Source: Sulfuritalea sp. (GTDB lineage Bacteria > Pseudomonadota > Gammaproteobacteria > Burkholderiales > Rhodocyclaceae). Taken from it: a stretch of DNA of 54,955 bases. Within the stretch, counting starts at the first letter, position 1. Each line of letters opens with the position of its first letter. The stretch is taken from the NCBI GenBank assembly GCA_011526165.1, contig WYAY01000196.1, positions 1-54,955 on the forward strand, in the 5' to 3' direction. A program made the translations under genes and the position numbers. The notes below the pieces were generated by a model that searched no databases, was not told where the DNA came from, and worked only from the letters and a program-made list of their open reading frames with translations. This document shows positions 20,291 through 28,154 of this stretch, piece by piece.

Positions 20291-20303
20291 TTGTCCAGGA
20301 CAT
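20291..20303. promoter_or_regulatory. Candidate operator 2 of the MerR/CarH regulator
   Basis: TTGTCCAGGACAT, just downstream of the predicted start of transcription. It carries the AGGA ribosome site of the small peptide gene that starts at 20307. Confidence 0.7.
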
Positions 20304-20306
20304 TAT

Positions 20307-20531
20307 ATGAAAACCGCTCATTCAATACTGTTTGTTAGTGCGCTTTTTACAACATTCATGGTGGTCGGCATGGAAAAGGTGCCCTCGGCGCAACAAGCCG
20401 CCGATTCAAGTAACTGCAGCATTGTCCAGGACAGCGAAAGCCTCCGCCTGATGCTGCTCTATCACAGCCCCGTTCGGGGCGCGACGCCGGCGCCCTGCGG
20501 CCATGCTCGCCCGGGGCCGGTAGCCAGCTGA
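20307..20531 (+). CDS. Small membrane or exported peptide, hypothetical
   Basis: 74 residues, unrecognised. The N terminus has one hydrophobic segment (ILFVSALFTTFMVVGM, residues 7-22) that could be a signal or anchor; the rest is polar with two Cys. AGGA stands six bases before the ATG. It is the first frame behind the strong promoter, 39 bases before folE2. The first half is AT-richer than its neighbours and contains a third operator-like palindrome. It could be a real small protein of the light regulon or merely leader sequence. Confidence 0.45.
   Translation: MKTAHSILFVSALFTTFMVVGMEKVPSAQQAADSSNCSIVQDSESLRLMLLYHSPVRGATPAPCGHARPGPVAS
20422..20433. promoter_or_regulatory. Operator-like palindrome 3 inside the leader gene
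   Basis: TTGTCCAGGACA, identical in its 12 bases to operator 2. It lies about 140 bases downstream of the predicted transcription start and could act as a roadblock or looping site. Confidence 0.55.
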
Positions 20532-20570
20532 GCCAATGATTTCAACGACCCAACCGCAATGGAGACAACC

Positions 20571-21380
20571 ATGAACGCACCCGAAAGAATCTTCCTGCCC
20601 GACATCCAGGCCAGCGCCGACCACCGCCAGCAGGTCATCGACAAGGTCGGCGTCAAGGGCCTGCGCTATCCCCTGGCCCTGTTCGACGCACAGGGCCAGG
20701 TGCAGCACACCGTGGCCGAGGTCAACATGGCCGTCGGCCTGCCGCCCGAGGTCAAGGGCACCCACATGTCGCGCTTCGTCGAGCTGCTGGAGAAGAAGCG
20801 CCCGGCCCTGACCATGGATCGCCTGCTGCGCATGCTCGACGAGATGCTGCGCCGCCTCGAGGCCGACCGCGGCGAGATCGAGCTGGCCTTCCCCTACTTC
20901 GTCTCCAAGGAGGCGCCGATCTCCGGCGTCGAGAGCCTGCTCGACTACGACGTGCGCCTGCGCGCGGAAAAGCGACCGGGCCGCGCCGCCGAGCTTCACA
21001 TGGAGGTGGTGGCGCCGGTGACCAGCCTGTGCCCCTGCTCGAAGAAGATCTCCGACTACGGCGCCCACAACCAGCGCTCGCACATCACGCTGGCCGTGCG
21101 CCTGCGCGAGCCGATGACGCCCGACGCGCTGCTGCGCCTGGCCGAAGAGGAGGCCTCCTGCGAGGTGTTCGGCCTGCTCAAGCGGCCGGACGAGAAGTGG
21201 GTCACCGAGCGCGCCTACGACAACCCGAAGTTCGTCGAGGACCTGGTGCGCGACATCGCCCTGCGCCTGAAGCGCGAGCCGCGCATCGCCGCATGGACGG
21301 TGAAATCGGAAAACTTCGAGTCCATCCACAACCACTCGGCCTACGCCGAAATCAGCGGCAGCAACGGGGAGGCGGCATGA
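20571..21380 (+). CDS. folE2: GTP cyclohydrolase FolE2 (type IB)
   Basis: 269 residues. The family marks include VGVKGLRYPL, FVELLE, SLCPCSKKISDYGAHNQRSH with the catalytic/metal Cys and His, and ENFESIHNHSAYAEI at the C terminus. The enzyme converts GTP to dihydroneopterin triphosphate, the first step of folate and other pterins. GGAGA precedes the ATG at 20571; the upstream ATG at 20559 overlaps that site and is less likely. Placement opposite a photolyase and under a light-type promoter suggests it supplies pterin antenna cofactor. Its TGA overlaps the next start (ATGA). Confidence 0.93.
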   Translation: MNAPERIFLPDIQASADHRQQVIDKVGVKGLRYPLALFDAQGQVQHTVAEVNMAVGLPPEVKGTHMSRFVELLEKKRPALTMDRLLRMLDEMLRRLEADRGEIELAFPYFVSKEAPISGVESLLDYDVRLRAEKRPGRAAELHMEVVAPVTSLCPCSKKISDYGAHNQRSHITLAVRLREPMTPDALLRLAEEEASCEVFGLLKRPDEKWVTERAYDNPKFVEDLVRDIALRLKREPRIAAWTVKSENFESIHNHSAYAEISGSNGEAA

Positions 21381-22672
21381 TCGCCCAGCGCAAGCGCATC
21401 GCCGTCGTCGGCTCGGGCATCTCGGGCCTTTCCGCCGCCTGGCTGCTGGCGCAGCGCCACGCCGTCACCCTCTACGAGGCGGCACCGCGCCTGGGCGGCC
21501 ACACGAACACCGTCGACGTCACCCTCGACGGAGTGACGCATCCAGTCGACACCGGCTTCCTCGTCTTCAACCACAAGACCTACCCGAACCTCACCGCGCT
21601 GTTCGACCACCTCGGGGTGGACAGCGTCGAGAGCGAGATGTCCTTCGCCGTCAGCCTCGAGGCGCCGCGGCTCGAGTGGGCCGGCTCCAGCCTGGCCACG
21701 GTGTTCGGCCAGAAGCGCAACCTGGTGCGGCCGGAATTCTGGCGCATGCTGTCGGACATCCTGCGCTTCAACCGCGAGAGCGTGGCCTGGCTGCAGCGCG
21801 AGGCCGACGAGTCGATGACCCTGCGCGCCTTCCTCGACGCCGGTGGCTACTCGCGCGCCTTCCGTGACTGGTACCTGCTGCCGATGGCGGCGGCGATCTG
21901 GTCCTGCCCGGCCGGCCGCATGCTCGACTACCCCCTCGCCACCTTCGTGCGCTTCAGCCACAACCACGGCCTGCTGCAGGTCTTCGACCGGCCGCTGTGG
22001 CGCACCGTGCAGGGCGGCGGGCGCGAGTACGTGAACAAGCTCGCCGCGGGCATCGAGGACATCCGCCTCGGCACGCCGGTGCAGCGCGTCTTCCGCACGC
22101 CGCGCGGCATGCTGCTGGCGCACGACCGCGAGGTGGAGGAGTTCGACCACGTCGTGCTCGCCTGCCACAGCGACCAGGCGCTGGCCATCCTCGACGAGGA
22201 CGCCAGCCCGGCCGAGCGGCGCGTGCTCTCGTCCATCCGCTACCAGCCCAACCACGCCGTGCTGCACACCGACGCCGCGCTGCTGCCACGCGAGCGCGGC
22301 CTGTGGTCGGCCTGGAACTACTTGTCGCGCCGCGAAGGCGCCGAGGCCGGCCCGGTGTCGGTGTCCTACCTCATCAACCGCCTGCAGCCGCTGCCCTTCA
22401 GGCTACCGGTGGTGGTGACGCTCAATCCACAGCGGGCGCCGGCGCAGGCGAAGACGCTTGCCTCGTTCACCTATTCGCATCCGATCTTCGACGGCCCGGC
22501 CATCGCCGCCCAGCGCGAACTGCCCGCCCTGTCGGGGCGCGACCGCGTCTGGTTCTGCGGCGCCTGGGGCGGCTACGGCTTCCACGAGGACGGACTGCGC
22601 TCCGGGCTCGCCGTCGCCGGCGCCTTCGGCTGCCGCGCGCCCTGGCACGGCCAGCTGGGCAAGGCGGCATGA
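21377..22672 (+). CDS. FAD-dependent amine oxidase-like oxidoreductase (COG2907)
   Basis: 431 residues. The N-terminal dinucleotide-binding motif IAVVGSGISGLSAAWLLAQ is followed by LYEAAPRLGGHTNT, and the C terminus has WFCGAWGGYGFHEDGLRSGLAVA, which binds the flavin. The family is annotated as NAD/FAD-binding or phytoene-desaturase-like protein. It is found with DUF1365 and cyclopropane synthase genes in many bacteria, so a role in modifying membrane fatty acids is inferred. It has four-base ATGA overlaps at both ends, which implies tight translational coupling. Confidence 0.88.
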   Translation: MIAQRKRIAVVGSGISGLSAAWLLAQRHAVTLYEAAPRLGGHTNTVDVTLDGVTHPVDTGFLVFNHKTYPNLTALFDHLGVDSVESEMSFAVSLEAPRLEWAGSSLATVFGQKRNLVRPEFWRMLSDILRFNRESVAWLQREADESMTLRAFLDAGGYSRAFRDWYLLPMAAAIWSCPAGRMLDYPLATFVRFSHNHGLLQVFDRPLWRTVQGGGREYVNKLAAGIEDIRLGTPVQRVFRTPRGMLLAHDREVEEFDHVVLACHSDQALAILDEDASPAERRVLSSIRYQPNHAVLHTDAALLPRERGLWSAWNYLSRREGAEAGPVSVSYLINRLQPLPFRLPVVVTLNPQRAPAQAKTLASFTYSHPIFDGPAIAAQRELPALSGRDRVWFCGAWGGYGFHEDGLRSGLAVAGAFGCRAPWHGQLGKAA

Positions 22673-23433
22673 GCTCGGCGAAGATCCTGTTCGGTTCGGT
22701 GATGCACCGCCGGCTGCGGCCGGCGCAGCACCGCTTCACCTATCCGGTGTTCGGCCTGCTGCTGCCGCTCGACCGGCTGGACCAGGCTGAAGCGCCGTTT
22801 TTCTCGGTGAACCGGCCCAACCTGTTCTCCTTCCGCTACGCCGACCACGGCGCGCGAGACGGCTCGCACCCGCTGCCCTGGATCCGCGCCCTGCTGGCGC
22901 GCGAGGGCGTCGCCGCCGACGGCGAGGTCTGGCTGCAGTGCTTCCCGCGCATGCTGGGCTACGTCTTCAACCCGGTCAGCTTCTGGTACTGCCACGACCG
23001 CGAAGGCCGCCTGGCCGCCGTGCTGGCCGAGGTGAACAACACCTTCGGCGAGCGCCACAACTACCTCGTCGCCCATGCCGACGGCCGGCCGATCGGCGAG
23101 GACGAGATGCTGGCGGCGCGCAAGGTCTTCCACGTCTCGCCCTTCATGGCGCTCGACGGCACCTACCGCTTCCGCTTCCGCGCCCGCCTCGACGACCCGC
23201 GCCGCCTAGCGCGGGTGGACCTCGCCGACGCCGACGGCGACCTGCTGCATACATCCATCTCCGGCCGCGCCGCGCCGCTCACCGGCGCGCGCCTGATGCG
23301 CGCCTTCTTCGGCTATCCGTGGATGACCCTGGGCGTCATGGCGCGCATCCACTGGCAGGCGCTGCGCTTGTGGCTGAAGCGCGTGCCCTTCTTCAGCAAA
23401 CCCCAACCCCCGCTCGAGGAGACGACGCGATGA
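22669..23433 (+). CDS. DUF1365 domain protein
   Basis: 254 residues: GSVMHRRLRPAQHRFTYPVF, LGYVFNPVSFWYCHD, EVNNTFGERHNYL and KVFHVSPFMALDGTYRF are the characteristic DUF1365 blocks. The family has no proven activity, but it always travels with the FAD oxidoreductase and Cfa-like methyltransferase. The three are therefore presumed to act on the same lipid. ATGA overlaps join it to both neighbours. Confidence 0.9.
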   Translation: MSSAKILFGSVMHRRLRPAQHRFTYPVFGLLLPLDRLDQAEAPFFSVNRPNLFSFRYADHGARDGSHPLPWIRALLAREGVAADGEVWLQCFPRMLGYVFNPVSFWYCHDREGRLAAVLAEVNNTFGERHNYLVAHADGRPIGEDEMLAARKVFHVSPFMALDGTYRFRFRARLDDPRRLARVDLADADGDLLHTSISGRAAPLTGARLMRAFFGYPWMTLGVMARIHWQALRLWLKRVPFFSKPQPPLEETTR

Positions 23434-24635
23434 ACGAAACCCTGACGCTCGACCTGCCGAAAACCGCGCTGCCGCGCCGCGCCCGGTCAGTGCTGCGCCT
23501 GCTCGAAGGCCTGCGCGGCGGGTCGCTGGAACTGACTTTGCCGGGCGGGCTTCGGCAGCGCTTCGGCGCGGGGCCGCGCCAGGCTTCCATGGACGTTGCC
23601 GACTGGGACGTCTTCGACGCCGTGCTGGCGCGCGGCGACATCGGCCTCGCCGAAACCTGGATCGACGGGCTGTGGGATTCTCCCGACCCGGCCGCCCTGC
23701 TCACCCTGCTGGCGGAGAACCGCGACACCCTGGCGCGCGCCCTCTACGGCAGCGCATGGTCGCTCATCGGCCCGCGGCTGCGCCACGCCTTCAACGCCAA
23801 CACGCGCGCCGGCTCGAAGCGCAACATCCTCGCCCACTACGACCTCGGCAATGACTTCTATCGCCTCTGGCTCGATCCGACCATGAGCTACTCGTCGGCG
23901 CTGTATGCTGGCGAGGCCCGCCCGCTCGCGGCGGCGCAGGAGGCGAAGAACCGGCGCATCCTGGAGAAACTGCAGGCGCGACCCGGCCAGCGCGTGCTCG
24001 AGATCGGCTGCGGCTGGGGCGGCTTCGCCGAGGTGGCGGCGCGCGACGGGCTGGCGGTGCACGGCATCACCCTCTCGCCGTCCCAGCTCGCCTACGCGCA
24101 GGAGCGCATGGCGCGCGCCGGCCTCGGCGACAGCGTGCGGCTCTCGCTCACCGACTACCGCGACCTCGCCGGCCGCTACGACCACATCGTCTCGGTGGAG
24201 ATGTTCGAGGCGGTGGGCGAGCGCTGGTGGCCGGCCTGGTTCAGGACCGTGGCGCGCAACCTGGCACCGGAAGGTCGCGCCGTGGTGCAGAGCATCACCA
24301 TCCGCGACGACCTCTTCGCGCGCTACCGCAAGGGCACCGACTTCATCCAGCAGATGGTCTTCCCGGGCGGCGTGCTGCCTTCCGTCGCCGCCTTCCGCAA
24401 GCAGGCGCAACGGGCCGGTCTGGAGGTGCGCGAAGCCTTCGCCTTCGGCCGCGACTATGGACGCACCTTGGCCGAGTGGGCGCGCAACTTCGAGGCGGCC
24501 TGGCCGCAGATCGCCCGCCTCGGCTTCGACGAGCGCTTCCGCCGCCTGTGGCGCTTCTACCTCGCCTACTGCGAGGCCGGCTTCGCCGCCGGCTCCACCG
24601 ACGTCGTGCAGTTCGAGCTGGCGCACGCGCGATGA
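23430..24635 (+). CDS. cfa: Cyclopropane-fatty-acyl-phospholipid synthase family methyltransferase
   Basis: 401 residues. The SAM-binding motif VLEIGCGWGGFAEVAAR is present at about residues 190-206. The Cfa signatures AHYDLGNDFYRLWLDPTMSYSSALY upstream and SITIRDDLFARYRKGTDFIQQMVFPGG downstream complete the family pattern. It adds a methylene or methyl carbon from SAM to unsaturated phospholipid acyl chains at the membrane. In this operon the product may be further modified by the FAD and DUF1365 proteins. A dispersed motif copy lies in codons for GGSLELTLPGG. Confidence 0.9.
   Translation: MNETLTLDLPKTALPRRARSVLRLLEGLRGGSLELTLPGGLRQRFGAGPRQASMDVADWDVFDAVLARGDIGLAETWIDGLWDSPDPAALLTLLAENRDTLARALYGSAWSLIGPRLRHAFNANTRAGSKRNILAHYDLGNDFYRLWLDPTMSYSSALYAGEARPLAAAQEAKNRRILEKLQARPGQRVLEIGCGWGGFAEVAARDGLAVHGITLSPSQLAYAQERMARAGLGDSVRLSLTDYRDLAGRYDHIVSVEMFEAVGERWWPAWFRTVARNLAPEGRAVVQSITIRDDLFARYRKGTDFIQQMVFPGGVLPSVAAFRKQAQRAGLEVREAFAFGRDYGRTLAEWARNFEAAWPQIARLGFDERFRRLWRFYLAYCEAGFAAGSTDVVQFELAHAR
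23517..23539 (+). repeat. Dispersed motif copy 6 (plus), in cfa
   Basis: The exact core ACTGACTTT is in frame (CTG ACT TTG). The left half is divergent (GGCGG at the GCCGT position). Confidence 0.65.
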
Positions 24636-25144
24636 GGCCCTGGCTGCTCCTGCTGATGCTGCTCGCCGCGCCGGCGCAGGCGCTGCCCGAGGCGGCGCGC
24701 GGCGAGGCAGACTGGCGGCGCTGGGGCAGCGGCGAGATGAGCTGGTTCGGTTTCGCGCTGTATCGCGCCACGCTGTGGGTGGCGGACGAATCGCCGGCGC
24801 CATCCTCGCCGCCGCTGGCGCTGGTGCTCGAATACCGGCGCGCCATTCCCGGAGAGCGCATCGTCCGCGCCAGCGAGGAGGAGATGCGCCGCCTCGGCGC
24901 GGAGGAGGCGGAACTGGCGCGCTGGGGCGAGTCGATGCGCGCGCTGTTTCCCGACGTCGCGCCGGGCGACACGCTCACCGGCATCCACCTGCCCTCGGGC
25001 GGTGCGCGCTTCTACTTCCGCGAGCGGCTGCTTGGCGAGATCGCCGACGCCGAGTTCGCGCGCCGCTTCTTCGCCATCTGGCTCGACCCGCGCACGCGCG
25101 CGCCGGCCGTGCGCAGCGCCCTGCTGCAGGGGCCGCCGCCGTGA
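24632..25144 (+). CDS. Chalcone isomerase-like exported protein
   Basis: 170 residues. The signal peptide (residues 1-17, ending AQA) is followed by a chalcone isomerase-like domain: WGSGEMSWFGFALYRATLWV, LEYRRAIPGERI, FPDVAPGDTLTGIHLPSGGARFYF and FFAIWLDPRTRAPAVRSALL. Bacterial members are periplasmic, with fatty-acid-binding or unknown function rather than flavonoid chemistry. The position after cfa, with a four-base overlap, supports a lipid role. Confidence 0.8.
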   Translation: MRPWLLLLMLLAAPAQALPEAARGEADWRRWGSGEMSWFGFALYRATLWVADESPAPSSPPLALVLEYRRAIPGERIVRASEEEMRRLGAEEAELARWGESMRALFPDVAPGDTLTGIHLPSGGARFYFRERLLGEIADAEFARRFFAIWLDPRTRAPAVRSALLQGPPP

Positions 25145-26397
25145 ATGCCGCGATCAACGCCCCCCTGGCGCCGCGCCACTGGCTCGCCTACGGCGCGCTC
25201 GGCCTGCCGCTGGCAATGGCGGCGCTGCCGGTGTACGTGCACGTGCCGCGCTTCTACGCCGAGACGGTGGGCATCGACCTCGCCCTGCTCGGCGCCGTGC
25301 TGCTCGCCGCGCGCCTGCTCGACGCCGGCCTCGACCCGTTGATCGGCTGGTGGGGCGACCGCCGCCGCGCGCGCCGCGGCATGATCCTGCTGGCGCTGCC
25401 CTGCCTGGCGCTGGGCATGCTGGCGCTGCTGCACCCGCCGGCGGCGCGCGCGCTGCCCTGGCTGGCCGGCGCGCTCGCCCTCACCTACTTCGGCTACAGC
25501 CTGGCCACCATCGCCCTGCAGGCCTGGGGCGCGGAGCTCGGCCGCGACGCGCGCGAGCGCACCCTGCTCACCGCCAGCCGCGAGGGCTTCGGCCTGCTCG
25601 GCGTCGTCATCGCCGCGGTGCTGCCCGGCCTGCTCGCCGCCGACGCGGCGAGCGGGCTGTCGCGCCTGGCCTGGGTCTTCGTCGCCACGCTCGCCGTGCT
25701 GGCGGGACTGACTTTGCTCGGCGCGCCGCGCCCGCCACTCGTCGATGCCAGGCCGCAGGACGCCGCGCCGCCGCTCGCCGCGCTCGGCGACGCCGCCTTC
25801 CGCCGTCTGCTCGCGGTGTACCTCGCCAGCGGCATCGCCGCCGCGCTGCCGGCCACCCTGGTGCTGTTCTTCGTCGCCGACGTGCTGCAGGCGGAAGCCT
25901 GGGGCGGCGCCTTCCTCGCCCTGTATTTCGTCGCCGGCGCCGCCGGCCTCGCCGGCTGGGTGAAGCTGGCGCGGCGCATCGGCCGCGTGCGCGCCTGGAT
26001 CGCCGGCATGGCGCTGTCCTCGCTCGCCTTCGTCTGGGCCTACGCGCTGGGCGCCGGCGACGTCGCCGCCTTCGCCGCCATCTGCCTCATCTCCGGCCTC
26101 GCCCTCGGCGCCGACCTCGCCTTTCCGCCGGCGCTGCTCGCCGACCTGGCCGAGCGCGAGCGTGCCAGCGTGCGTGCCGGCGGCTACTTCGGCTGGTGGG
26201 GACTGGCCACCAAGCTGAATCTCGCGCTGGCCGCCGGCATCAGCCTGCCGCTGCTCGCCTGGCTCGGCTACCGCCCCGGCGAAGCCGGCGGCGCGGCAGC
26301 GCTCGCCGCCGTGTATTGCCTGCTGCCGGTCGGATTCAAATTGATCTCCGCCGCGCTCGCCTGGCGCTGGCGCCACACCCTGGAGGAATCGCCATGA
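25141..26397 (+). CDS. MFS transporter (GPH/MelB-like)
   Basis: 418 residues with about twelve hydrophobic helices. The first cytoplasmic loop has the MFS-type pattern DPLIGWWGDRRRARRG. It resembles glycoside-pentoside-hexuronide cation symporter-like proteins found in this conserved operon; the substrate is unknown and could be a lipid or precursor. The GTG at 25141 overlaps the preceding TGA (GTGA) and gives the full first helix. A dispersed motif copy lies in frame in codons for AVLAGLTLLG. Confidence 0.85.
   Translation: MNAAINAPLAPRHWLAYGALGLPLAMAALPVYVHVPRFYAETVGIDLALLGAVLLAARLLDAGLDPLIGWWGDRRRARRGMILLALPCLALGMLALLHPPAARALPWLAGALALTYFGYSLATIALQAWGAELGRDARERTLLTASREGFGLLGVVIAAVLPGLLAADAASGLSRLAWVFVATLAVLAGLTLLGAPRPPLVDARPQDAAPPLAALGDAAFRRLLAVYLASGIAAALPATLVLFFVADVLQAEAWGGAFLALYFVAGAAGLAGWVKLARRIGRVRAWIAGMALSSLAFVWAYALGAGDVAAFAAICLISGLALGADLAFPPALLADLAERERASVRAGGYFGWWGLATKLNLALAAGISLPLLAWLGYRPGEAGGAAALAAVYCLLPVGFKLISAALAWRWRHTLEESP
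25693..25715 (+). repeat. Dispersed motif copy 7 (plus), in MFS gene
   Basis: GCCGT, nine bases, ACTGACTTT, in frame as GCC GTG CTG .. .. CTG ACT TTG. Confidence 0.8.
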
Positions 26398-26915
26398 AGA
26401 CCCTGTACGCCCTCGCCTTTGCCCTCGGCCTCACCGGCTGCGCCGGCGTGCCGGTGGAGAAATACCGCGCCGAGCAGCCGAAGCTCGACCTCGCCCGCTA
26501 CTTCAACGGCACGCTCGACGGCTGGGGCATGTTCCAGGACCGCTCGGGCGAGGTGGTGAAGCGCTTCCACGTCGTCATCGAGGCGAGCTGGCAGGGCGAC
26601 ACCGGCACGCTCGACGAAAAATTCGCCTGGTCCGACGGCACCACCTCGCGCCGCGTGTGGACCCTCGTCAGGGAAGGCGACGGCAAATATTCCGGCCGCG
26701 CCGACGACGTCGTCGGCACGGCGGTCGGCGAAGCCGCCGGCAACGCCCTGCGCTGGCGCTACGTGCTGGCGCTGCCGGTGGACGGCAAGACCTGGCACGT
26801 CGATTTCGACGACTGGATGTTCCTCATGGACGAGCAGGTGATGCTCAACCGTTCCGTCATGTCGAAATGGGGCTTCCGCCTCGGCGAAGTGACGCTCTCC
26901 TTCCGCAAGCGATGA
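26394..26915 (+). CDS. DUF3833 lipoprotein
   Basis: 173 residues. The signal peptide ends in a lipobox (LTGC, Cys18), so the protein is a lipoprotein. The mature part reads LARYFNGTLDGWGMFQDRSGEVVKRFHV, then TLDEKFAWSDG, VGTAVGEAAGNALRWRYVL and DDWMFLMDEQVMLNRSVMSKWGFRLGEVTLSF, the DUF3833 pattern. Function unknown. It overlaps both neighbouring genes by four bases within the light-response operon. Confidence 0.88.
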   Translation: MKTLYALAFALGLTGCAGVPVEKYRAEQPKLDLARYFNGTLDGWGMFQDRSGEVVKRFHVVIEASWQGDTGTLDEKFAWSDGTTSRRVWTLVREGDGKYSGRADDVVGTAVGEAAGNALRWRYVLALPVDGKTWHVDFDDWMFLMDEQVMLNRSVMSKWGFRLGEVTLSFRKR

Positions 26916-27679
26916 ACCCGCCGATCCGCAACTGGCGGGGCCAACGCGTCTGGCTGATGGGCGCTTCCAGCGGCATCGGCGAGTCGCTGGCGCGCTCGCT
27001 CGCCGCCGCCGGCGCGCACGTGGCGCTCTCGGCGCGGCGCGGCGAGCGCATTGCAGCCATTGCGCGCGACCTGCCCGACGCCCTGGCGCTGACCTGCGAC
27101 GCCACCGACGCGGAGGCGCTGGCCGGCGCGCGCGACCGGCTCGCCGCCGACTGGGGCGGCGTCGATGTCGCCATCTACCTGGCGGGCGACTACGTGCCGA
27201 TGCGCGCCTGGGACTACGCGCCGAAGGCGGCGGCGCACATGGTCGCGGTGAACTTCTCCGGCGCCATGGCCTTCGCCGCGGCGCTGGCGCCGCTGCTGCT
27301 GAAGCAGGGCAAAGGGCAACTCGCCTTCGTCTCAAGCGTCGCCGGCTACCGCGGCCTGCCCAAGGCGCTGGTCTACGGCCCGACCAAGGCGGCGCTGATC
27401 AATTTCGCCGAGACGCTCTGGCTCGACCTCGCCCCGCGCGGCGTCGGCGTGCGCGTGATCAACCCCGGCTTCGTCGCCACGCCGCTCACCGCGCAGAACG
27501 ACTTCGCCATGCCGGCGCTGATCACCCCGCAGGAGGCGGCAGGCGAAATCCTGCGCGGCTTCGCCACCGACGCCTTCGAGATCCACTTCCCGAAGCGCTT
27601 CACGCGCGTGCTCAAGCTGCTGCGCCTGCTGCCGCACCGGCTGTACTTTCCCCTGATCCGCCGCCTCACCGGAGCCTGA
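26912..27679 (+). CDS. Short-chain dehydrogenase/reductase
   Basis: 255 residues. The nucleotide-binding motif GASSGIGESLA is at residues about 17-27, NLAG is replaced by YLAGDY, and the active site has Ser in FVSSVAGYRG and YGPTK (YxxxK). It is a classical NAD(P)-dependent SDR. The C terminus carries a basic amphipathic stretch (FPKRFTRVLKLLRLLPHRLYF) that may touch the membrane. In this operon it probably reduces or oxidises a lipid intermediate. The substrate is not known. Confidence 0.88.
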   Translation: MNPPIRNWRGQRVWLMGASSGIGESLARSLAAAGAHVALSARRGERIAAIARDLPDALALTCDATDAEALAGARDRLAADWGGVDVAIYLAGDYVPMRAWDYAPKAAAHMVAVNFSGAMAFAAALAPLLLKQGKGQLAFVSSVAGYRGLPKALVYGPTKAALINFAETLWLDLAPRGVGVRVINPGFVATPLTAQNDFAMPALITPQEAAGEILRGFATDAFEIHFPKRFTRVLKLLRLLPHRLYFPLIRRLTGA

Positions 27680-27680
27680 G

Positions 27681-28106
27681 ATGCCGAACCTCGACGAACT
27701 GATCGCCTTCTACGAGAACCTCGGCGCCGCCGACGTCGAGCGCTTCGGCGCGTTCTACGCCGAAGACGCGTATTTCAAGGACCCCTTCAACGAAGTGCAC
27801 GGCCTGGCGGCGATCCGGCGCATCTTCGCCCATATGTTCCGCCAGGTGGATGCGCCGCGCTTCCGCGTCGAGGAGCGCATCGTTGCCGACAACGGCGCCG
27901 TGCTGGTGTGGACCTTCCATTTCCGCAGCCGGCGGATGGCCGGCGGCGGCGACCAGACCATGCGCGGCGTCAGCCACCTGCGCTTCGACGCCGCCGGCAA
28001 GGTGGCCTACCACCGCGACTACTGGGACGCCGCCGAGGAGCTCTACATGAAGCTGCCCGCCGTCGGCTGCCTGATGCGCGGGCTGCGGCGGATGATCTCC
28101 GCCTGA
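27681..28106 (+). CDS. SnoaL/NTF2-like protein
   Basis: 141 residues with a nuclear transport factor 2-like fold: LIAFYENLGAADVERFGAFYAEDAYFKDPFNEVHG at the N terminus and VSHLRFDAAGKVAYHRDYWDAAEELY near the end. Members act as isomerases, cyclases or ligand-binding proteins. It starts one base after the SDR stop codon and is the last gene of the light-type operon. A GCCTGA/TCAGGC hairpin (28114-28129) follows. Confidence 0.85.
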   Translation: MPNLDELIAFYENLGAADVERFGAFYAEDAYFKDPFNEVHGLAAIRRIFAHMFRQVDAPRFRVEERIVADNGAVLVWTFHFRSRRMAGGGDQTMRGVSHLRFDAAGKVAYHRDYWDAAEELYMKLPAVGCLMRGLRRMISA

Positions 28107-28113
28107 GCTCCCG

Positions 28114-28129
28114 GCCTGACCTTTCAGGC
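28114..28129. terminator. Possible bidirectional terminator hairpin
   Basis: A 6 bp stem with a CCTT loop lies between convergent genes. No T run follows, so termination strength is doubtful. Confidence 0.35.
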
Positions 28130-28154
28130 AGCGCGACGGTACAGCCTCACCACC

